This document shows positions 6,895 through 10,684 of a stretch of DNA of 10,684 bases, piece after piece; the stretch's first letter is position 1, and each line of letters starts with the position of its first letter. Where the stretch lies: assembly GCA_030042855.1 (NCBI GenBank), contig JASHYU010000264.1, positions 1 to 10,684 on the forward strand, given 5' to 3'. This stretch comes from Thermoplasmata archaeon (lineage in GTDB: Archaea > Thermoplasmatota > Thermoplasmata > UBA184). The notes under the pieces were generated by a model, which was given only the letters and a program-made list of their open reading frames with translations, had not been told where the DNA came from and did not search any database. The position numbers and the translations under genes are program-made.

Positions 6895-8229
6895 GTGGCC
6901 CCCGACCCGGTGATGCCCGATCGGACGGGTCCGTCCGCGCCGCCGCGACCGGCGACCCTGCGGAAGGCGATCCGGGCGCGGCATGCGATCGCGCTCTACG
7001 TGAGCTCGGTCCTCGGCTCCGGCATCCTCGTGCTGCCGGGACTCGCCGCGCGGATCGCGGGCCCCGGCTCCCTGCTCGCCTGGGGGCTGCTCGCCGTCGC
7101 GAGCCTTCCGTTCGCCCTCACGTTCGCCGCGCTCTCGGCGCGGCATCCGGAATCCGGGGGCATCTACGGCTTCGCGCGCGAGGCGTTCGGCCCGACGGCC
7201 GCGCTCGTCGCCGGCTGGCTGTTCGCTCTCTGGGAGGCGACGGGGGCGCCGGCGGTCGCGCTCATCGCCGCCGCGTACCTCGGCTACGCGTTCCCGCTCG
7301 ATCGCCCCGAGACGTTCGTCTTCGGCTACGCGATCGTCGCGACGGCGATCCTCGTGAACTACCGCGGGATCGTCCTCAGCACCCGCGTCCAGCTCGCCGT
7401 GATCGTCTCGATCCTGGCCCTCCTCGTCGTCGCGGTCGCGCTCTCGGGCGTGCGGGTCACCGCGGCGAACTTCTCGCCGTTCCTGCCGTACGGCCTCCTG
7501 CCGGTCGGCACGGCGGCCGCGCTCATCTTCTGGTCGTTCCTCGGCTACGAGAACGTCTCGAACGTCGCGGAGGAGTTCGAGGACCCCGGGCGGGATTTCC
7601 CGCGGAGCGTCTACGCGAGCGTCGGGATCATCGGCGCGCTCTACCTCGCCGTCGCGCTCGTCACCGTCGGGACCGACGCGTACGCGGCCGGCGGCGGCGT
7701 CGCGCCGTTCGCCGTGCTCATGGACCGGGTCGTCGGACCGTTCGGGGCCGAGGCGACCGCGCTCCTCGCGGTCTTCATCATCTTCGGGGTGGTCAACGCC
7801 TACACGACGGGGTTCTCGCGCGTCTTCTACGCGGCGGCGCGGGACGGGGTGTTCCCCCGCTCGTTCGCCGAGCTCGATCCGCGGACCCGGGTGCCGCGTC
7901 GCGTCCTCCTCGGCATGCTGGGGGCGACCTCGGTCGTGTTCGCGGCGTACTACGCCTTCGCCATCGATCTCACGACCGCGCTCCTCTTCGCGAGCGGGGC
8001 GGCGATCCTCCTCTACATCGTGGGATCCGCCGCGGGGATCCGGCTCCGGCCCTCGCTCGGCGCCCGCGATCGGCCCCTCACGTGGCTGCCCGGTATCTCC
8101 CTCGCCATCGCGCTCGTCGTGCTGCCGTTCATCGGCTGGCCCGCGCTGGCTGCCCTCGGGGTCGCCGGCGCCGCGCTGGGGTACGCTCGGTGGTGCCGGC
8201 CGTCGGACCGACCCGGGACCCCGAGCTGA
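6895..8229 (+). CDS. APC-superfamily amino-acid permease (YjeH-like)
   Basis: A 444-residue membrane protein with about 12 hydrophobic segments and a short Pro-rich N-terminal tail. TM1 carries the broken-helix motif SSVLGSGILVLPGLAA (GSGI at 41-44) that binds the amino-acid backbone in APC transporters. ESGGIYGFAREAFGP (86-100) follows TM2. FWSFLGYENVSNVAEEFEDP with GRDFPRS (212-238) is the TM6 and following-loop region typical of YjeH-type permeases, which in E. coli export methionine and branched-chain amino acids. The substrate and direction cannot be read from sequence; proximity to the lysine operon is suggestive only. The GTG at 6895 fits a leaderless transcript from the TATA-like box at 6863-6872. 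GTG 6910 and ATG 6913 are in-frame alternatives that would shorten the tail by a few residues. It ends 25 nt from the end of the convergent MFS gene. Confidence 0.88.
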   Translation: MAPDPVMPDRTGPSAPPRPATLRKAIRARHAIALYVSSVLGSGILVLPGLAARIAGPGSLLAWGLLAVASLPFALTFAALSARHPESGGIYGFAREAFGPTAALVAGWLFALWEATGAPAVALIAAAYLGYAFPLDRPETFVFGYAIVATAILVNYRGIVLSTRVQLAVIVSILALLVVAVALSGVRVTAANFSPFLPYGLLPVGTAAALIFWSFLGYENVSNVAEEFEDPGRDFPRSVYASVGIIGALYLAVALVTVGTDAYAAGGGVAPFAVLMDRVVGPFGAEATALLAVFIIFGVVNAYTTGFSRVFYAAARDGVFPRSFAELDPRTRVPRRVLLGMLGATSVVFAAYYAFAIDLTTALLFASGAAILLYIVGSAAGIRLRPSLGARDRPLTWLPGISLAIALVVLPFIGWPALAALGVAGAALGYARWCRPSDRPGTPS

Positions 8230-8254
8230 CCGGGCGGATCGGACCGAGGACCGA

Positions 8255-9793
8255 CTAGGTCCCGTTCGCCGGTCCCCCGCCACCGGCGAGCGGGCGATCG
8301 GCCGGCGCGGGGGCGGGGAGGTCCCGGCCCCGCAGCCAGGCGAAGAGGGCCGCGGCGCCGAGGATCGCGGCCGAGCCCAAGAGCGCGGCGTGGATGCCGG
8401 TCACGAACTGCGCGCCCAGCCCGCCGGCGAGGCTCGCCGTGCCGAGGAAGACCTCGTACGCGACGTAACGCGGCACGCTCGCCGAGGCGATGGTGAGGGC
8501 GAGGACGAAGCTGAGGAGCGTCCCCATGTTCGAGAGCGTCCCCCGCAGCCCCGAGATCGAGCCGAGCGCGGACGGGGGCGCCCGGCTCATGATCGCCGAG
8601 GTGTTCGCCGGGTAGAACATCCCGGCCCCGACGCCCTGGATGAGCGAGATCATCGGGATCCAGCCGAGCCACGTGTTCACCGTGAGGGTGGAGTAGGAGA
8701 GCACGGTGAGCGTGAGCGCGAGGATCCCGCCGGTCATGAGGACGCGCGTTCCGTACCGGTCGACGCGCCGTCCGAACGTCGGGCCGAGGACCGCCCCGAC
8801 GATGTACCCCGGGACGAGGAGGAGCGATGCGTTGAGGGGCGAGAGGCCCCGGACGCCCTGGAGATACATCGTGAGGAGGAAGATCACGGAGAGGTACCCG
8901 AGCGCCTGGAGGAAGCCGGCCGCGAGCGAGCAGCCGAGGACGCGGTCGCGCAGGACGCGCAGATCGACCATCGGGCGGGCCGTTCGGAGCTCGACCGCGG
9001 CGAACGCGGGAACGAGCCCGAGCCCGACGAGCAGGTAGACGAGGTAGGCGGTCGTGACGCCGAACGAGGCGATCTCGATCGCCCCGTAGCAGATCAGGGT
9101 CAGCGCGCTCGAGAACAGGAGGAACCCCGGCACGTCGAACGCCACCTTCGTCCGCTCGGTCCGGGGGAGCGTGCGCAGCCCGAGGGCGACCGCCACGACG
9201 CCGATCGGGAGGTTGATGAAGAAGATGTACCGCCAGCCGATGAGCGTCGTGATCACCCCGCCGAGGAGGATCCCGAGGATCGCCCCGACGCTGTAGCCGA
9301 ACACGATGAACCCGAACGCGCGTCCCCGCCGGGAGGGCGGGATGGACGCGGTGATCACGGCGGAGGCGTTCGCCCAGAGGATCGCGCCCCCCACGGCCTG
9401 CACGGCGCGCGAGACGATCAGGATCTCGGCGCTCGGCGCGAGGCCGCAGAGCGCCGAGCCGATCGTGAAGATCACGAAGCCCGCATTGTAGACGCGGCCG
9501 CGCCCGAGGACGTCGCCCAAGCGGCCGGCCTGGGTCGTGAGGGCGGTGGTGATCAGGAGGTAGATGAGGATCGTCCAGATGATCGTCTCGAGCGGGGCGG
9601 AGAGCTCGCGCGCCATCGTGGGGAGCGCGAGGATGACGATCGTGCTGTCGACGGCGACCATGAGGATCCCGATCGTGGTGAGGACGAGGATGCTCGCCTC
9701 GCGTCGGGCGATCGCGCGCTCGTCCTCCGCGGGGGGGCCCGGGGGCGCGCCCGCGGCCGGGGCGAGCGCGGGAGAGACCGGGTCGGGCGCCAT
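8255..9793 (-). CDS. MFS transporter, DHA2 (EmrB/QacA-like) 14-TM drug/proton antiporter family
   Basis: A 512-residue major-facilitator protein with 14 predicted hydrophobic segments. TM1 has the DHA2-type motif VAVDSTIVILALPTM (46-60, Asp49). Motif A is GRLGDVLGRGR (90-100). A motif-B-like SRAVQAVGGA runs over 128-137, PPSRRGRAFG over 152-161, and GWRYIFFINLPIGV (186-199) is the usual DHA2 loop and helix signature. Both termini are low-complexity Ala/Pro/Gly and cytoplasmic. Members export drugs, dyes, organic acids or other amphiphiles with H+; no substrate can be assigned. The start is ATG 9793, the only good candidate, with no Shine-Dalgarno site. A TATA-like box 38-45 nt upstream suggests a leader of about 15 nt. 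No adjacent TetR or MarR regulator is present, unlike many bacterial efflux pumps. Confidence 0.9.
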   Translation of the reverse strand: MAPDPVSPALAPAAGAPPGPPAEDERAIARREASILVLTTIGILMVAVDSTIVILALPTMARELSAPLETIIWTILIYLLITTALTTQAGRLGDVLGRGRVYNAGFVIFTIGSALCGLAPSAEILIVSRAVQAVGGAILWANASAVITASIPPSRRGRAFGFIVFGYSVGAILGILLGGVITTLIGWRYIFFINLPIGVVAVALGLRTLPRTERTKVAFDVPGFLLFSSALTLICYGAIEIASFGVTTAYLVYLLVGLGLVPAFAAVELRTARPMVDLRVLRDRVLGCSLAAGFLQALGYLSVIFLLTMYLQGVRGLSPLNASLLLVPGYIVGAVLGPTFGRRVDRYGTRVLMTGGILALTLTVLSYSTLTVNTWLGWIPMISLIQGVGAGMFYPANTSAIMSRAPPSALGSISGLRGTLSNMGTLLSFVLALTIASASVPRYVAYEVFLGTASLAGGLGAQFVTGIHAALLGSAAILGAAALFAWLRGRDLPAPAPADRPLAGGGGPANGT

Positions 9794-9830
9794 CGCAGGG
9801 AAGAGATCGGCCGTCTAGGACCCGAGGTTC

Positions 9831-9838
9831 CTGATAAG
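9831..9838 (-). promoter_or_regulatory. TATA-like box of the MFS transporter gene
   Basis: CTTATCAG on the - strand, in the 107-nt gap between the ZIP gene stop and the MFS start. Its centre lies about 41 nt before the ATG at 9793, so the transcript would begin near 9808. It suggests the MFS gene has its own promoter rather than depending on the upstream ZIP gene. Nothing else was recognised in this gap. Confidence 0.4.
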
Positions 9839-9900
9839 CTGGCCGCTGCGCCCGCTTACCCGACCGTCAGCAGCAGTTGCCGGCACCACGTCGGCGTCGT

Positions 9901-10684
9901 TCAGATCGCGTTGACCGCGAACCCCAGCGCGAAGCCGAGCATCGCCCCGATGTAGACGAGCTGGTTCCGCCGGATCGACGCCTCGCGGGACTCGAGCGGC
10001 CGGAACGCGACCCGGAGCATCGGGAGGATGACGTAGGCGATCGCGCCGATCGCGAGCGCGTCGAAGATCACGATGAAGAGGTCGTTGCTCCAGAAGTACC
10101 CGATCGCCCCGCCCACCAGCGTCGGCAGTCCGCCGACGAGGAACAAGCCGGCCATCATCGCCACGCCGCGCCGGGCGTCCGTCCCGAGGAACGGCGAAGC
10201 GATGGGAAAGCCCTCGGTCACGTTCTGAAGGAAGAAGCCGACGAAGACGACCGCGAGGATCCCGAGCGCGCCCGCGGTCCAGTTCACGCCGAAGACGAGG
10301 CCCTCGGTGAGGTTCTGGAGACCGATGCCGAGCGCGATGATGAGCGCGGTGTTGCGCGGCCGGGCCTCGGCCCCCGGCGCGTGGTCGACCGAGCCCGCGC
10401 CGCGCGGAGCGAGGTGGGGGAGGTTGTCGACGAAGTAGAGCGCGAGGAACGCGGCGACGAAGGCGAGCCCGAACGCGATCGAGTAGGAGAGGTTCGCGAC
10501 GTAGCCGCTCGGATAGAGGATCGTCGAGACGTCGGAGAAGACGTCCGCGAGCAGGAAGATCAGGATCCCGATCGCGGCGGCGTTGAGCCCGACCGCCCAG
10601 CCCCCCTGCGCGCGCTTGCTGTAGACGATCGGCAGCGACAGGAAGATCGAGAGGCCCATCGCGGCGGTCAGCGCCATGAAGACC
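9901..10684 (-). CDS. ZIP-family metal transporter, 5' end outside window, with Gln in place of the TM4 metal-site His
   Basis: At least 258 residues of an eight-TM ZIP-like transporter (Zn2+/Fe2+ uptake family). The frame stays open to the right edge (two more codons before the ATG at 10677), so the start is probably outside. Numbering from that ATG, hydrophobic segments lie near 2-18, 30-52, 66-83, 111-132, 136-160, 172-193, 200-222 and 240-258. The TM3-TM4 loop (about 84-110) is short and holds only two His. TM4 reads GIGLQNLTEGLVFG (QN-x-x-EG, 121-126), where GufA/ZupT-type ZIPs have HN-x-PEG. TM5 repeats the pattern as FFLQNVTEGFPIA (151-156). Fold and repeat position support the ZIP family; the missing His leaves metal and direction open. 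It is co-directional with the MFS gene, 107 nt apart. Confidence 0.82.
   Translation of the reverse strand, partial: VFMALTAAMGLSIFLSLPIVYSKRAQGGWAVGLNAAAIGILIFLLADVFSDVSTILYPSGYVANLSYSIAFGLAFVAAFLALYFVDNLPHLAPRGAGSVDHAPGAEARPRNTALIIALGIGLQNLTEGLVFGVNWTAGALGILAVVFVGFFLQNVTEGFPIASPFLGTDARRGVAMMAGLFLVGGLPTLVGGAIGYFWSNDLFIVIFDALAIGAIAYVILPMLRVAFRPLESREASIRRNQLVYIGAMLGFALGFAVNAI

Noticed and set aside
6796..8283. 495-residue - strand frame opposite the APC permease
   Set aside because: Highly charged Arg/Glu/Asp/Gly composition and no domain; the + strand permease explains the region.
6895..9793. Shared N-terminal MAPDPV in the APC and MFS proteins
   Set aside because: Only six residues in low-complexity tails of unrelated transporters; chance or compositional bias is enough.
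8390..9955. 521-residue + strand frame opposite the MFS gene
   Set aside because: Extreme Arg/Glu/Asp content typical of an out-of-frame shadow; the - strand frame carries clear MFS motifs.
1..10684. tRNA/rRNA genes, CRISPR arrays, insertion sequences or attachment sites
   Set aside because: No repeat-spacer pattern, transposase, long terminal inverted repeats or tRNA-like cloverleaf was seen, and the gaps between genes are too short for most of these.

Overview
This is a very GC-rich window (clearly above 65% G+C by eye) that is almost fully coding. It most likely comes from an archaeon, perhaps a high-GC member of the Thermoplasmatota. The evidence for archaea is the set of LysW-dependent lysine genes, short A/T-rich TATA-like boxes about 26 nt upstream of probable transcript starts (one giving a leaderless mRNA), strong GGAGGTG or GAGGT Shine-Dalgarno sites before GTG starts, and a zinc-ribbon protein fused to a DUF973-like membrane domain. 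The LysW pathway also occurs in Thermus and relatives, so the lineage is an inference.

Positions 1-3817 (+ strand) hold the downstream part of a tightly packed operon for lysine biosynthesis by the LysW amino-group-carrier branch of the alpha-aminoadipate pathway: lysY (5' end cut by the window edge), lysZ, lysJ and lysK. The genes are 8 nt apart or overlap, so translation is probably coupled. Together they phosphorylate LysW-bound aminoadipate (LysZ), reduce it to the semialdehyde (LysY), transaminate it (LysJ) and release lysine from the carrier (LysK). In many archaea the same enzymes also make ornithine for arginine. The carrier LysW and the ligase LysX are not in view and would be expected just upstream.

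Positions 3786-4661 (- strand) encode a pirin-family cupin whose 3' end overlaps the lysK 3' end by 32 bp. An A/T island at 4695-4703 sits between pirin and the next gene on the + strand and could serve both. That next gene (4800-5698) is a zinc-ribbon/DUF973-like membrane protein broken by a frameshift inside an 11-nt CT dinucleotide tract. Loss of exactly one CT unit restores one 298-residue protein. This is the most notable observation in the window.

From 5768 to the right edge the window is a run of transporters: a PiT-family phosphate (or sulfate) permease with complementary motif losses in its two halves (-), an APC-superfamily amino-acid permease resembling YjeH (+), a 14-TM DHA2-type MFS efflux protein (-), and a ZIP-family metal transporter (-, 5' end cut by the window edge) whose metal-site histidine is replaced by glutamine. 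No tRNA, rRNA, insertion sequence or CRISPR array was seen. The many long antisense ORFs are shadows caused by the high GC content.
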